DNA of 64,000 nt from Brevibacterium daeguense (GCF_021729135.1 NZ_JAJTWW010000021.1:34435-98434); one strand, 5' to 3'. Numbered from the stretch's first letter, positions 26,414 through 35,763 are shown. Notes: generated by a model not told the origin, from the letters alone. Made by a program: numbers and translations.

Positions 26414-27794
26414 AGTCGAAGCCCATCCCCCATGCGTCGAGCGTCTTCAGCAGCGGTCCACGCCGGCCTTCGTTCTCATCGGCCCGGGCGAGCGCGCGGG
26501 TGGTCAGTGAGATGCCCGCCCAGGCCAGTGGCTCCGGCGGAAACGGAATCGGCTTGGACCGCACCATCTTCAGCCGGGTGAGCTCGGTCTCCTGACCGGA
26601 CAGCAGATCGAGCATCACCCTGGCGGCGAACCGGCTGGCACCCACTCCCAGCCCGGTGAAGCCGGCGGTGTAGGCGACCCGGCCGTCATCGGCGCGATCG
26701 AAGAACGGGAAGAACCGCGAGCACGTGTCGATCGCCCCACCCCACTTGTGCGTGAAGCGAAGGCCCTGCAGCTGGGGGAAGGTGTCGAAGAACTGGCGGG
26801 CCAGGGTCGCGAAGGTCTCCGGGCGCTGATCATAGCGCCCTGAGACGCGCCGTCCGAAGTGGTAGATCGCATCCCAGCCGCCCCACAGGATCCGGTCGTC
26901 TGCGGTGAGCCGGAAGTAGTGGAAGCGGTTGGCGGAGCCGGCCAGGCCCTGCCGATTGCGCCAGCCGAGCGCCTCCCGCTGCGGTGCAGTCAGCGGCTCC
27001 GTGACCAGGGCATAATCGTAGACCGGGACGGTGTGCCAGCGGACGCGGGGCAGCAGCGCCGGGAACGCGTTCGTCGCCAGCGCCACGCGGGAAGCGGTGA
27101 CCGAACCGCCATCGGTGCGCAGCTCCATCTTCCCGTCACGGCTGCTCCGCAGCCGGCGGACGACGGAGTCCTCGTGCACCTCGACCCCGAGCTCACGCAC
27201 CACCCGCAACAGCTCCCAGCACAGCTTCGCCGGGTGGACCAGTGCCGCCGACTCGCGATCCCACAGGCCGCCGAGGAACAGGGGCGAGCGGATGTGCTCG
27301 GCCACCTCGTCGCGATCCAGCCACAGCAGCCCCTCGTCGGGGGCGTGTTCCGCGGCGAGCTCCGCCGCCTGGTAGGTTTCGGTCGCGACGGTGATGACCC
27401 CGGTGCGCTCGAACTCGCAGTCCAGTCCCCGCTTGCGCACCGTCGCCTCGATCGCATCCAGATTCTCCCGCCCGAGATCGACCAGCCTGTCGTTCTCCTC
27501 CGGCAGGTGGCGTGCACCGTTCGCGGTGCCGTGGGTCAGGCTCGCCTCGCAGAACCCGCCGTTGCGGCCCGAGGCGGCCCAGCCGACGGTGCCGCCCTCC
27601 AGGATCACGACGCGGCGGTCGGGATCGGCTTCCTTGGCGAGCAGTGCAGTCCACAACCCGGTGAATCCGGCGCCGACGATCGCCAGATCAGCGGAGCGCT
27701 CACCGGCCAGTGCCGGCTGCGGTGTCGGGCGCGCCGGATGGTCGAGCCAGAACGGCACGGTCGAGGCGTGAGCGAGAGCAGCGGAGAAGGACAT
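26409..27794 (-). CDS. FAD-dependent oxidoreductase, DAO family
   Basis: A 461-residue amine/amino-acid oxidase-like flavoprotein of the D-amino acid oxidase fold, close in layout to gamma-glutamylputrescine oxidases. It shows the FAD fold IVGAGFTGLWTALLA near residue 40, the GWAASGRNGGF loop and a C-terminal GFTGLGVGASR. Substrate uncertain. GAAGGGG precedes the ATG by 7 bases. A CRP-like palindrome lies 26-41 nt upstream. Its stop lies next to the 41-bp repeat after the convergent helicase gene. Confidence 0.88.
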   Translation of the reverse strand: MSFSAALAHASTVPFWLDHPARPTPQPALAGERSADLAIVGAGFTGLWTALLAKEADPDRRVVILEGGTVGWAASGRNGGFCEASLTHGTANGARHLPEENDRLVDLGRENLDAIEATVRKRGLDCEFERTGVITVATETYQAAELAAEHAPDEGLLWLDRDEVAEHIRSPLFLGGLWDRESAALVHPAKLCWELLRVVRELGVEVHEDSVVRRLRSSRDGKMELRTDGGSVTASRVALATNAFPALLPRVRWHTVPVYDYALVTEPLTAPQREALGWRNRQGLAGSANRFHYFRLTADDRILWGGWDAIYHFGRRVSGRYDQRPETFATLARQFFDTFPQLQGLRFTHKWGGAIDTCSRFFPFFDRADDGRVAYTAGFTGLGVGASRFAARVMLDLLSGQETELTRLKMVRSKPIPFPPEPLAWAGISLTTRALARADENEGRRGPLLKTLDAWGMGFDS

Positions 27795-27819
27795 GGCGGC
27801 CCCTTCGTTCCCGGCAGGA

Positions 27820-27835
27820 AGTGATACAGAGCACT
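27820..27835 (-). promoter_or_regulatory. Operator candidate AGTGATACAGAGCACT
   Basis: A 16-base near-palindrome (one mismatch) differing by one base from the perfect one at 29622. It fits GTGA-N6-[T/G]CAC, the CRP/FNR-type pattern, and overlaps a possible -10 (TAGAGT) of the oxidoreductase gene. Confidence 0.45.
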
Positions 27836-27853
27836 CTACTGCCGCCCTGCTCT

Positions 27854-29530
27854 CTACTGCTGCCCCGCACGCTCCCGCCGGATGTGGTCGCGGGCGTGCT
27901 CGATCGCATGAGGGAGGTCGTCGAACAGGTGCTTGTGATGTCGCAGCGAGCGCAGCACTCCCACCGACCGGAACAGGTCGCGATGCGCGGGTTTGACGCC
28001 CTTGATGAGCACGGTGATCCCGCGACGCTCCAGACCCTGGACGATCTCGGTGAGGCTGTGGGCGCCGGTCGCGTCGACGAGCTCGAGTTGGGACATCCGC
28101 AGGATGACGACGGAGACCTCGTCGATTCCGACGACGCTGTCGAGCATCCGGTCGGCGGCCGCGAAGAACAGGGGCCCGTCGAGGCGCAGCAGCGCGATCC
28201 TCTCATCGCCCTCGACGGGAACGCCCGGCAGCGGCTCGCGGGTGACATCGCTGCGCCGGGAGATGCTGCGCAGAACGACGATCGAGGCGATGACCACGCC
28301 GATGACGACGGCGACGATGAGGTCGAAGGCCACCGTGATGAACGCCGTGATGACGAAGGCCAGCGCGTCCGAACGCGTCGACCGCAGGATCGACATCATC
28401 GCATCCGTATTGACCATCCGCACCGCGGTGACCATGAGCACCCCTGCCAGGGCGGCCAGGGGAATCATGCTGACAGGCCCGGACACCGCACTGATGATGA
28501 CGAGGAGGACGAGCGCGTGCACGATGGATGCGAACCGGGTGCGGGCGCCGGAGCGGACGTTGACCGCTGTCCGGGCGATCGCCCCGGTCGCCGGCATGCC
28601 GCCGAAGAAGCCGGCGCCGACCGAAGCCAGCCCCTGGCCGACGAGCTCGCGGTCGGGCTCGTACCCGCCGACATCGGCCATCGAGGAGGCCACGCGCGCC
28701 GACAGCAGCGACTCGATCGCAGCCAGCAGCGCAACCGTGAAGGCCGGGAGGAGGAGCTCGCCCACGAGGTCGAAGTCGATCATCGGCAGGGTCGGGGCGG
28801 GCAGGCTGTTCGGGATCTCCCCGATCGGCTGCAGCGGGGTCGGCAGCAGCAGTGCGAGGACCGTCACCAGGATGATCCCGATGAGAGAGCCAGGGAGAGC
28901 GTGGTGGATGCGCGGGGACACGACCATGCACACGGCGACGATCGCCACCGCCACCAACGCCCACAGCAGGTAGCCGGGGTCGAGGCTCGTGATCGACTGC
29001 CATGCGGCGACCACGACATTGGTGCTGAGCTCCTGCCCGTCGTCACCGCTGGTGACGGAGGGCACCTGCTGCAGGAAGATCGTCGCCGCGATGCCGAGCG
29101 TGAACCCCTCGATGACCGGCCAGGGGATCACGGAGACCGCACGCCCCAGCCGGAGGACGCCCATCGCGACCACCATGATCCCCGCCATCAGGGACACCAG
29201 GGCGACCGCGCCGACTCCGTGCTGCGCGACGATCGGCGCCAGCACCACGACCATCGCACCGGTCGGGCCGGACACCTGGACATGGGAGCCGCCGAAGACT
29301 GCGGCGATGATTCCCGCGATGATCGCGGTGATGAGACCCGCCTCGGCGCCGGCTCCCGAGCTGATTCCGAAGCCCAGGGCCAACGGCAGCGCGACGATGC
29401 CGACTGTCAGGCCGGCAAGCAGATCGGACCGCCAGCTGCGGGGCAGCTCCCGGTAGTCGCTGAGGCTGGGGAACAGGCTGCGGAAGGAACTGCGCGGCTT
29501 CTCCGAAGAGGCTGACGACTGAGTTATCAC
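27854..29530 (-). CDS. SulP-family anion transporter with STAS domain
   Basis: A 558-residue membrane protein of the SLC26/SulP family, carrying sulfate, bicarbonate or dicarboxylate. The hydrophobic core of 10-14 helices covers residues 35-430 and includes SGPTGAMVVVLAP; the C-terminal STAS domain shows LELVDATGAHSLTEI. The start is placed at GTG 29530, since AAAGGAG lies 6 bases upstream; the ATG at 29551 would put this site inside the gene. It is divergent from the Usp gene (118-nt gap) and the substrate is not determined. Confidence 0.9.
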   Translation of the reverse strand: MITQSSASSEKPRSSFRSLFPSLSDYRELPRSWRSDLLAGLTVGIVALPLALGFGISSGAGAEAGLITAIIAGIIAAVFGGSHVQVSGPTGAMVVVLAPIVAQHGVGAVALVSLMAGIMVVAMGVLRLGRAVSVIPWPVIEGFTLGIAATIFLQQVPSVTSGDDGQELSTNVVVAAWQSITSLDPGYLLWALVAVAIVAVCMVVSPRIHHALPGSLIGIILVTVLALLLPTPLQPIGEIPNSLPAPTLPMIDFDLVGELLLPAFTVALLAAIESLLSARVASSMADVGGYEPDRELVGQGLASVGAGFFGGMPATGAIARTAVNVRSGARTRFASIVHALVLLVIISAVSGPVSMIPLAALAGVLMVTAVRMVNTDAMMSILRSTRSDALAFVITAFITVAFDLIVAVVIGVVIASIVVLRSISRRSDVTREPLPGVPVEGDERIALLRLDGPLFFAAADRMLDSVVGIDEVSVVILRMSQLELVDATGAHSLTEIVQGLERRGITVLIKGVKPAHRDLFRSVGVLRSLRHHKHLFDDLPHAIEHARDHIRRERAGQQ

Positions 29531-29621
29531 GGCGCTCCTTTCCTCGCTCATGGTATCGGGCCGCCGCGCGCGCACTGACGTGCGGTGTCGTCTATCCAGC
29601 GCTCCGACTTGTCGGTACTGT

Positions 29622-29637
29622 AGTGATACAGATCACT
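29622..29637 (+). promoter_or_regulatory. CRP/FNR-type operator candidate AGTGATACAGATCACT
   Basis: Perfect 6-base arms around ACAG, equal to GTGA-N6-TCAC. It directly follows a TACTGT box and ends 11 bases before the Usp ATG, a position suited to repression. The nearly identical site at 27820 lies before the neighbouring oxidoreductase gene. Confidence 0.55.
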
Positions 29638-29648
29638 GAGGAGGCGTC

Positions 29649-30677
29649 ATGGCTGAAAACCACAGCGTTGTGGTCGGCATCGACGGTTCGCCCAACAGCG
29701 AACGTGCATTCGAGGTGGCGCTGTCCGTCGCGGAGAATCGCCAGTGGGCGCTGCGACTGGTCGGAGCCTATGTCTATCCCTTCGTTCCCGAGGACCAGTT
29801 CGTGCGGATTGCCGACAGCTACCGCAGGGAAGCCGCGCAGCGGGTCGAAGAGGTGCTCGAGCGGTTCAGCGCTCGCGCACGGGACGCGGGGGTCGAGGTG
29901 TCGACACGCACCGCGGAGGGAGACGCCGGAGGACTCCTCGTCGAGGAGAGCCGGTCTGCGGAACTGGCGGTCGTGGGAAAGCGCGGTCGAAACCGGTTCG
30001 CCGGTCGTTTCCTGGGCAGCGTCTCCGGCAAGCTCGCCGCGCATGCGCACTGCCCGACGTTGGTCGTCCCGGAGAAGTGGGAGGTCGAAGAGTCCGGCGC
30101 CCTCTTCGCTCCGCAGCAGGAACGCCCGGAAGGCCCCCAATCGGAACATGAGCCCTCGACGCTGATGGCCGAATCGGAGCGGTCCCAGCCGCAGCGGCGC
30201 CGGTTCGAGAACGTCAAGGAGGAGCACAACTTCGACTCTCAGGTCGTCGCGGGTGTCGACGTGGGCCAGACGTCGACAGAGATCGTGCTGCGGGCAGCCG
30301 AAGCTGCGCAGATGACGCGGCTGCCGCTGACTCTCGTGTCCGCGGCGCCGCTCAACACCGACGTGTACTGGTATCCGAATCCGGTGCAGCACAATCTGGA
30401 GATCCCGAAGATCCGAGGCAAGTACACCGATCACCTCAAGGAGCTCTCGGAACAGGTGTCCGCCGAACATCCGCAGCTGCAAGTGCACTGGCAGTTCTTC
30501 GACAGCACCCCGGCCGGGGTGCTGTCCGAGGCGTCGCGGACGGCTGCCCTCGTCGTCATCGGCACACGTGGTCATGGCGGATTCGCCGGGCTGCTCCTGG
30601 GGTCGGTGAGTCAGACGGTGCTCAACCGGGCGGTGGCGCCGGTGCTCGTGGTGCCGACCAAGAAGCACCGCCGCTGA
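29649..30677 (+). CDS. Tandem universal stress protein (two UspA domains)
   Basis: A 342-residue protein with two UspA folds: residues 1-145 and about 195-340. Both keep the ATP-binding glycine loop: VGKRGRNRFAGRFLGS in the first and IGTRGHGGFAGLLLGS in the second, followed by the Ser/Thr position. The start has GAGGAGG upstream and the N-terminus VVVGIDGSPNS is typical. It probably acts as a cytoplasmic ATP-binding stress factor. Its 3' end overlaps the convergent transporter gene by 56 bases. Confidence 0.92.
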   Translation: MAENHSVVVGIDGSPNSERAFEVALSVAENRQWALRLVGAYVYPFVPEDQFVRIADSYRREAAQRVEEVLERFSARARDAGVEVSTRTAEGDAGGLLVEESRSAELAVVGKRGRNRFAGRFLGSVSGKLAAHAHCPTLVVPEKWEVEESGALFAPQQERPEGPQSEHEPSTLMAESERSQPQRRRFENVKEEHNFDSQVVAGVDVGQTSTEIVLRAAEAAQMTRLPLTLVSAAPLNTDVYWYPNPVQHNLEIPKIRGKYTDHLKELSEQVSAEHPQLQVHWQFFDSTPAGVLSEASRTAALVVIGTRGHGGFAGLLLGSVSQTVLNRAVAPVLVVPTKKHRR

Positions 30678-31638
30678 AGGGGACCAGCCGCGGAACGACC
30701 TTGACGCAGACCACCATGCAGAGGAGTTCCACCAGGGTCTGCGTGACCACGACCAGGGGGACCAGCTTCAGCGGGGCGGGCAGCGCCAGCGCCAGCGGCA
30801 GAACCACCAGCGAGTTGCGGGTGGCGCCGCTGAACACGACGGCCCGAGCGCTGCGCGGATCCAGTCGCGCGACCCGCGATGCGGCGATGCCGAGGGGAAT
30901 CATGAGCACCAGGAATGCCGCGTAGAGCGGGACGACGGCCAGCAGCGATGCGATCTCCTCGCCGACGCCGCGGAACTGCGAAGCGACGACGACGGCAAGT
31001 GTGGTCATCATCAGCGGCACCATCAGCGCCTTCATCACCTCCATGAGCTTCCGGCCGCCTGCCGCGGTCCGCGCCCAGTGCTGCGTCAGCGCAGCGAGGG
31101 CCAGCGGCAGGATGATCAGGCCGAGGAGCGCCTCGAGAAAGGGCTCCGGTTCGATCACAGAGGCCAGCTCGGGGCCCACGAAGGCGAACAGGAAGACAGG
31201 CAGCATCAGCATCTGGACCAGCATGAGCAGCGGCGCCGCGGCGAGGAGTCGGTCGCTCGCGCCGCCTGCCAGACCGGAGAACACGATCACGTAGTCGATG
31301 CACGGCGTCAGGAGCACCAGCAGGATGCCGACGAGCAGCGCCCGCTCGTGTGCGACGAACCGCGACAGCCCGAAGGCCACCACCGGAACCACGGCGAAGT
31401 TGAGGATCAGCACGGCGGCCATGAAGCGCATATCGCGGACTGCCCGTCCGAGCGCAGAGAAGGGAATTCCGAGGAACGTGGCGAACAGGAGCAGCCCGAG
31501 CACGGGACTGATCGCATGCTCCAGGGGATCACCCGCCGCCGGGACTGCCCAGCCGACGGCCGCGCCGGCGGCGATGGCGAGCAGGTAGAGACCGACCTGC
31601 CGGCGCTCCATCGCCGACGCCATTCCCGAACCGCTCAT
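30622..31638 (-). CDS. BASS/ACR3-type membrane transporter
   Basis: A 338-residue protein with about ten hydrophobic helices, matching actinobacterial proteins called arsenic resistance protein or bile acid:sodium symporter. Landmarks are [18 protein letters not shown] (helix 4, polar break) and [17 protein letters not shown] (helix 9). No arsR or arsC gene is near, so arsenite export is unproven. The start at 31638 forms an ATGA overlap with the upstream protein's stop; ATGs at 31623 and 31611 are alternatives. The last 20 residues are Pro/Ala-rich and read antisense to the Usp gene end. Confidence 0.82.
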   Translation of the reverse strand: MSGSGMASAMERRQVGLYLLAIAAGAAVGWAVPAAGDPLEHAISPVLGLLLFATFLGIPFSALGRAVRDMRFMAAVLILNFAVVPVVAFGLSRFVAHERALLVGILLVLLTPCIDYVIVFSGLAGGASDRLLAAAPLLMLVQMLMLPVFLFAFVGPELASVIEPEPFLEALLGLIILPLALAALTQHWARTAAGGRKLMEVMKALMVPLMMTTLAVVVASQFRGVGEEIASLLAVVPLYAAFLVLMIPLGIAASRVARLDPRSARAVVFSGATRNSLVVLPLALALPAPLKLVPLVVVTQTLVELLCMVVCVKVVPRLVPFSGGASWSAPRAPAPPPG

Positions 31639-32678
31639 GCCACTGATGGCCACGGGTTCGGCCTGCACCCGTCGAGTCCCTTCGACTGCTGCTGCATGAC
31701 CGGAGCCGGCTCGTCCCGGCCGGGACAGCTGACATGGCCATGGCCGAGCGCATGCCCCACCTCGTGGTTGATCAGGTACTGGCGGTACACCTCCAGGGAG
31801 GTGAAGTCCTCGGTCGCGCTCAGCCATCTCTTGGCATTGAGCACCACGTTCGAGCCGTTCCGACACGACAGCTCCCCGTTCGTGATCAGCGGGGCACACA
31901 TCCGGTCGACGGTGTCGGGGCTCGCGATGCTGATCACCGCGTCAGCGGGGGAGTCCTCCGTCACGAGCTCGAACGCGACGCCGTCGATGTCCTGCCACCC
32001 GCGCGGGTCCTGCAGGGTGGAGATGATGAATTCGGAGGCCTCGGAGACATCGATCGGCATGTTGTCCTCGACGCGCACGACCACCCGGAACGAGGTGCCC
32101 TCCTCGGTCGAGGGGCGGATCGGCGCGGAAGGGGATGCCCACTCTCCGCTGCCCTCCCGGGGGACCTCGATCGGGGTCGGAGAGGGCGCAGTCGCGGGCG
32201 GGCTCAGAGTCTCCGGGGGAATCGAGGTCGCAGGAGGGGCGCCGTCCTGGGCGTTCGCCTCGCTGGACTCGCTCGGCGCAGCATCACCGGCCTCGGCGGG
32301 CGCGGAATCGCTCTGCTGCTGGGTGGCGGAAACGGCGGCCGGATCACCGGAGCCCGCACTCCACGCGCCGGTCAGGATCGGAACTGCGATTCCGGCGGCA
32401 ACGGCCAAGCCTGCGATCCCGAGCAGCGCATGCCTCCGCCGGAGCGACCTCTGCTGCTGCAGTCGCTGTCTGCGAGACGACCGAGTGAGCAGCTGCTCGG
32501 CGTGCGTCGGGTGCTGCTCGGCGTGCGTCGGGTGCTGCTCGGCGTGCGTCGGGTGCTGTTCGATGTGAGTCGGAGGCTGCTCGATGTGAGTCGGAGGCTG
32601 CTCGGCGGGTGTCCCGTCGGCGGGACCCGAGCGCTCGTCGTCCTGCTGTCGCGAGCCGCCGGTCTCCATAGCCATCAT
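31635..32678 (-). CDS. DUF3152-type membrane-anchored putative metalloprotease
   Basis: A 347-residue protein. Residues 26-67 are six heptad-like repeats of EQxPTHx; 84-103 is one hydrophobic helix (signal anchor); 104-190 is a Ser/Pro/Ala/Thr-rich stalk; the rest is the DUF3152 domain. It contains [11 protein letters not shown] at 305-315, the HExxHxxGxxH zinc signature of metzincins, then VMQQQ (327-331) as a possible Met-turn. Two Cys (261, 272) could form a disulfide. The domain should face outward. Start uncertain among ATGs at 32678, 32675 and 32669. Coupled to the transporter gene by ATGA. Confidence 0.8.
   Translation of the reverse strand: MMAMETGGSRQQDDERSGPADGTPAEQPPTHIEQPPTHIEQHPTHAEQHPTHAEQHPTHAEQLLTRSSRRQRLQQQRSLRRRHALLGIAGLAVAAGIAVPILTGAWSAGSGDPAAVSATQQQSDSAPAEAGDAAPSESSEANAQDGAPPATSIPPETLSPPATAPSPTPIEVPREGSGEWASPSAPIRPSTEEGTSFRVVVRVEDNMPIDVSEASEFIISTLQDPRGWQDIDGVAFELVTEDSPADAVISIASPDTVDRMCAPLITNGELSCRNGSNVVLNAKRWLSATEDFTSLEVYRQYLINHEVGHALGHGHVSCPGRDEPAPVMQQQSKGLDGCRPNPWPSVA
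32493..32606 (-). repeat. 21-bp tandem repeat inside the DUF3152 gene
   Basis: About 5.5 copies of a 21-base unit (GCTCGGCGTGCGTCGGGTGCT on the plus strand, later copies GATGTGAGTCGGAGG), encoding the seven-residue repeat in the cytoplasmic N-terminus. The nearly identical copies suggest recent expansion. Confidence 0.85.
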
Positions 32679-32699
32679 CGTAGCGAAGCCACCGGCGCC

Positions 32700-34277
32700 T
32701 CACGCGATGTGATGTGCATGCAGAGCCGCGGCGAGCACCGAGACCGAGGCGCGCGAGCGGACGATCGGCACGGCCGCGGCGACGAAGCCGTCGGGACGGA
32801 TGAGGTACAGGTGGTCGTCGCGCAGGCGACCGCGGGGATCGGCGGGGAACTCGTGAGGGCCGTCGATCCAGTCCGGAACGGTCGGCCGGGGAACCTGCGT
32901 GCCATAGGTGTGGAGCTGCCACGCAAAATTGCGGAGCGGAACGTGGTTGTCGCCGACCGGCGGCAGGCGCAGACCCACGACCGCCTCGGCGGCCCAGGCC
33001 GGTGGACGACAGAGTACACGTGATGGGGGAGGCCAGGATCTGCCTCCGGCGAAGCGATACCGGATACGGTACTGCCCCAGGTAGCCGCCCAGCCGTGCGC
33101 CCAGTCGGGTTCCGGACAGGCGGGCGGCGATGGGGAAGACGGTGAGCACCGCGGCACGGCGCACCAGCGCGACCCGCGAATCGGCACGCCCGATGACCCC
33201 GAAGAACCGGTCCGTGACGTTGACGAGTGTGAGCGCGACCGGGCGCCGCTCGGCCTCGTAGCGGTCGAGCGCGGCGGCGCCGACTCGTCCCTGGGTCACA
33301 TCGGCCAGCAGGCACGCCAGATTGTGAGCGTCCTGCAGTCCGGTGTTCATGCCCTGTCCGCCGACAGGGGAGTGCACGTGTGCGGCATCCCCGGCCAGGA
33401 ACACTCGGCCGGTCCGGAACTCCGAGGCGACCCGGTGATGAATCCGATAGGTCGAGAACCAGCGCATCGCCTCCAGCTCGATCCCGAACTCGCGGCGCAG
33501 GCGATCACGCACCTCAGCGTCGGTGGTCATCTCCGCGGTGCGCAGGCCGACGAGGCGGAAGTCTCCGTCGGAGGACATCGGGAATGCCAGCGTGAGCAGC
33601 TTCTTCCCCATTCGGACAGCCGCGATCCCCGGCACGAGTCCTTCGGTGACGCGCGTGTCGGCCACCCAGAAGGCGCCCTCATCGGTGACACCGTCGAAAG
33701 CCGCACCGGTCATTCCGCGGACGGCAGAGCGCGAACCGTCAGCCCCGATGCACCAGTCCGCGGCGATCCTGATCAGACCGCTGGGACCGGCGACGAGCGC
33801 CTCGGCGCCGGCATCCGCGTCGCGTGTGCCCGACAGGAGCGAGACCAGCTCATGCTTCCACCGGACGGGTGCGCGCTCCGCGACGAGGGTCTCGCTCAGG
33901 AGCGCCTCGTTGCGGCTCTGCTCGAAGACGCGCAGGCCGGGGAATTCGGTGTCGGCCTCCTGCATCCGCTCGATCCCCGCCGCCACCGCCGCAGCCGAGG
34001 TGCCGGCCTGGAATGACGCGGCCAGCGTGGACTGGTCGACGATGCGCTGCGCCAGGCCGAGCTGGTCGTAGATCTCCATCGATCGGGCCTGGACGGCTAC
34101 CGCCCGCGATTCCCGGGTGGGCCCCGACTTGCGGTCGATGACTACGGCATCCACGCCTGCCCGGCGCAGGACGAGAGCCGCCATCAGTCCGGTGGGCCCG
34201 GCTCCCACGACCAGCACGCGCGTGCTGATCACCGGGATGTCTGCGATCGGGACCGCATCGCGATGCGAATCGGTCAT
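32700..34277 (-). CDS. FAD-dependent aromatic monooxygenase (PHBH fold)
   Basis: A 525-residue flavoprotein hydroxylase. The N-terminal FAD fold is VLVVGAGPTGLMAALVLRRAG, the middle DG motif is CIGADGSRSAVR, and the third motif is VFLAGDAAHVHSPVGGQGMN, all typical of group A monooxygenases such as MhpA and PgaE-like enzymes. The C-terminal thioredoxin-like domain of about 130 residues is present. Substrate is likely a phenolic or polyketide-like aromatic. ATG at 34277 overlaps the stop of the VOC gene (ATGA), so the two are cotranscribed. Confidence 0.9.
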   Translation of the reverse strand: MTDSHRDAVPIADIPVISTRVLVVGAGPTGLMAALVLRRAGVDAVVIDRKSGPTRESRAVAVQARSMEIYDQLGLAQRIVDQSTLAASFQAGTSAAAVAAGIERMQEADTEFPGLRVFEQSRNEALLSETLVAERAPVRWKHELVSLLSGTRDADAGAEALVAGPSGLIRIAADWCIGADGSRSAVRGMTGAAFDGVTDEGAFWVADTRVTEGLVPGIAAVRMGKKLLTLAFPMSSDGDFRLVGLRTAEMTTDAEVRDRLRREFGIELEAMRWFSTYRIHHRVASEFRTGRVFLAGDAAHVHSPVGGQGMNTGLQDAHNLACLLADVTQGRVGAAALDRYEAERRPVALTLVNVTDRFFGVIGRADSRVALVRRAAVLTVFPIAARLSGTRLGARLGGYLGQYRIRYRFAGGRSWPPPSRVLCRPPAWAAEAVVGLRLPPVGDNHVPLRNFAWQLHTYGTQVPRPTVPDWIDGPHEFPADPRGRLRDDHLYLIRPDGFVAAAVPIVRSRASVSVLAAALHAHHIA

Positions 34278-34705
34278 CCGTCGTTCCTGGCTGCCCCGTC
34301 GAACAGCCAGCTGATCCCGAAGCGGTCGACGCACATGCCGAAGACATCTCCCCAGGGGGCTTTCTCGAACGGCACCGTGACCTGGCCGCCGTCCGTGGAC
34401 AGAGCTTCGAACATCCTGCCCAGGCGTTCAGTCTCGGCGGGATCGTCGTCGAAGACCGCGACCGAAACCTGAGCGCCCGTATCGAGCGGCATTCCCGGCG
34501 GGGCGTCGGAGGCCATGATCGACAGTTCCGGGCTGACCTGGAGCTGGGAGTGCATGACCTTGTCCCTGTCCTCCGGGTTCTCGGCCATGTCGTAGTCGCC
34601 GAAGGTGTCGATCGTCAGTTCACCGCCGAACACCTCGCGGTAGAAGCTCATGGCCTCGCGGGCGCTGCCGGCGAAGTTGAGATAGGGAGAGATTCGGATG
34701 GACAT
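34274..34705 (-). CDS. VOC-family protein, PhnB-like
   Basis: A 143-residue glyoxalase/dioxygenase-superfamily protein. It begins ISPYLNFAGSAREAMSFYREVFGG, the standard PhnB start, and ends WGDVFGMCVDRFGISWLF. It likely binds a small aromatic or thiol compound; metal ligands are not clear. GAGGGAGC lies 5 bases before the ATG at 34705, preferred over the longer frame to 34738. Coupled to the downstream monooxygenase gene. Confidence 0.85.
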   Translation of the reverse strand: MSIRISPYLNFAGSAREAMSFYREVFGGELTIDTFGDYDMAENPEDRDKVMHSQLQVSPELSIMASDAPPGMPLDTGAQVSVAVFDDDPAETERLGRMFEALSTDGGQVTVPFEKAPWGDVFGMCVDRFGISWLFDGAARNDG

Positions 34706-34820
34706 GGTGCTCCCTCGCTGGTCATCTGCTGATGTCATCGTCCGCTGGTCGAGTTCATCGGGTGGCTGGGCTCACGCCGCTGAGCTCAAGCGCTCGCCGC
34801 CGTCCTCGCGCTCGCCGAGC

Positions 34821-35600
34821 TCATCCGCCCGCCGAGCGGCCCTGAATGAGCTGGAAGGTCGCGCCCTCGGGGTCGGCGACCGTGGCCAGCCGCCCGAAGG
34901 GCGAGTCGACCGGACCGTCGAGCAGGCGCCCGCCGCCGTCCTGGACGCGCCCGACAGCGGCATCCGTGTCCTCGACGGCGACGTAGATCCGCCAGAGGGG
35001 AGCGTCGAACCACTCAGAGGCGTCGCACAGGCCGGCGACTGCCGCCTCCCCGGCCCCATGGGTGACATAGGTGGGGGACTCGCCGCTGTCGTTCATGAAG
35101 GCGATATCCCATTCGAGGACGTCGCGGTAGAAGGGCAGCGCCGCTCCGAAGTCGGTGGCCATGCACTCGAACCACACCGCGGTGCCGACGCTGCCGGTGA
35201 TCCGGAACCCGCCGAAGCTGCCGGGCTGCCAGAGCCCGACTGCCGCACCTCCGGGGTCGATGAGCTCGGCCAGCGCTCCCATGTCACCCGCTCGCATCGG
35301 CGCGGTGAGGACTCGGGCCGAGGCGGAAGCCGCGGATTCGACAGCCGCCTCGATATCACGGACGTGGAGGAACACGGTCCAGGCGGAGGGGACGTCGGCC
35401 GGAGAACCGTCCGGATTCATCGATCGCATCATCCCGCCGACCGTCTCCTCGCCGAGCATGATGAGCTGATAGCCGCCCATGCTCTCCTCCGGCGGTGTGA
35501 AGGTCCAGCCGAACAGGTTCGTGTAGAAGCGGCGGGCGGCTTCCACGTCCTGGCAGTTGAGGCTGATCCAGACGGGTGTGCCGTTGCGGATCTCCGGCAT
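34821..35600 (-). CDS. Tandem VOC-family protein
   Basis: A 259-residue protein made of two vicinal oxygen chelate domains (residues 1-125 and 135-259). Each has a WxS/C or WFE start, an FYxxxFGW or FYRDVLEW helix end and a C-terminal DPxGA motif. Such two-domain proteins resemble glyoxalase-like resistance or hydroxylase-type proteins. The ATG at 35600 has GAGGA 7 bases upstream; a TTG two codons earlier is less likely. The gene before the PhnB-like one, with a 115-nt gap. Confidence 0.82.
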   Translation of the reverse strand: MPEIRNGTPVWISLNCQDVEAARRFYTNLFGWTFTPPEESMGGYQLIMLGEETVGGMMRSMNPDGSPADVPSAWTVFLHVRDIEAAVESAASASARVLTAPMRAGDMGALAELIDPGGAAVGLWQPGSFGGFRITGSVGTAVWFECMATDFGAALPFYRDVLEWDIAFMNDSGESPTYVTHGAGEAAVAGLCDASEWFDAPLWRIYVAVEDTDAAVGRVQDGGGRLLDGPVDSPFGRLATVADPEGATFQLIQGRSAGG

Positions 35601-35643
35601 CGCCAACTCCTCGATCGACGCTGAGCTGCCTCAAGGGAAGTGT

Positions 35644-35728
35644 GCCCTCAAGGATGGGTCGGATCCACGGGTGGCTCGGTTCCACGGGTGGGTCTGTGTC
35701 ACGGGAAGATCTGATTCCAAGGGTAGGC
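35644..35728. repeat. Degenerate 17-bp repeat before the tandem VOC gene
   Basis: Five successive 17-base units, the clearest being GGATCCACGGGTGGCTC at 35661 and GGTTCCACGGGTGGGTC at 35678; the two after 35694 and the one before 35661 are weaker. They fill most of the 163-nt gap between the DUF6157 stop and the VOC start. Confidence 0.5.
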
Positions 35729-35763
35729 ACGGGAGTGCCCGGGGGCCAGAGCTTCCGGCGAAT

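Noticed and set aside
27710..29515. 601-residue plus-strand open frame
   Set aside because: It is antisense to sulP and shows only Arg/Asp/His-rich low-complexity translation with no motif.
29531..29575. Upstream starts for the SulP protein (29551, 29575)
   Set aside because: AAAGGAG is ideally spaced for GTG 29530 and would lie inside the gene if the upstream ATG were used.
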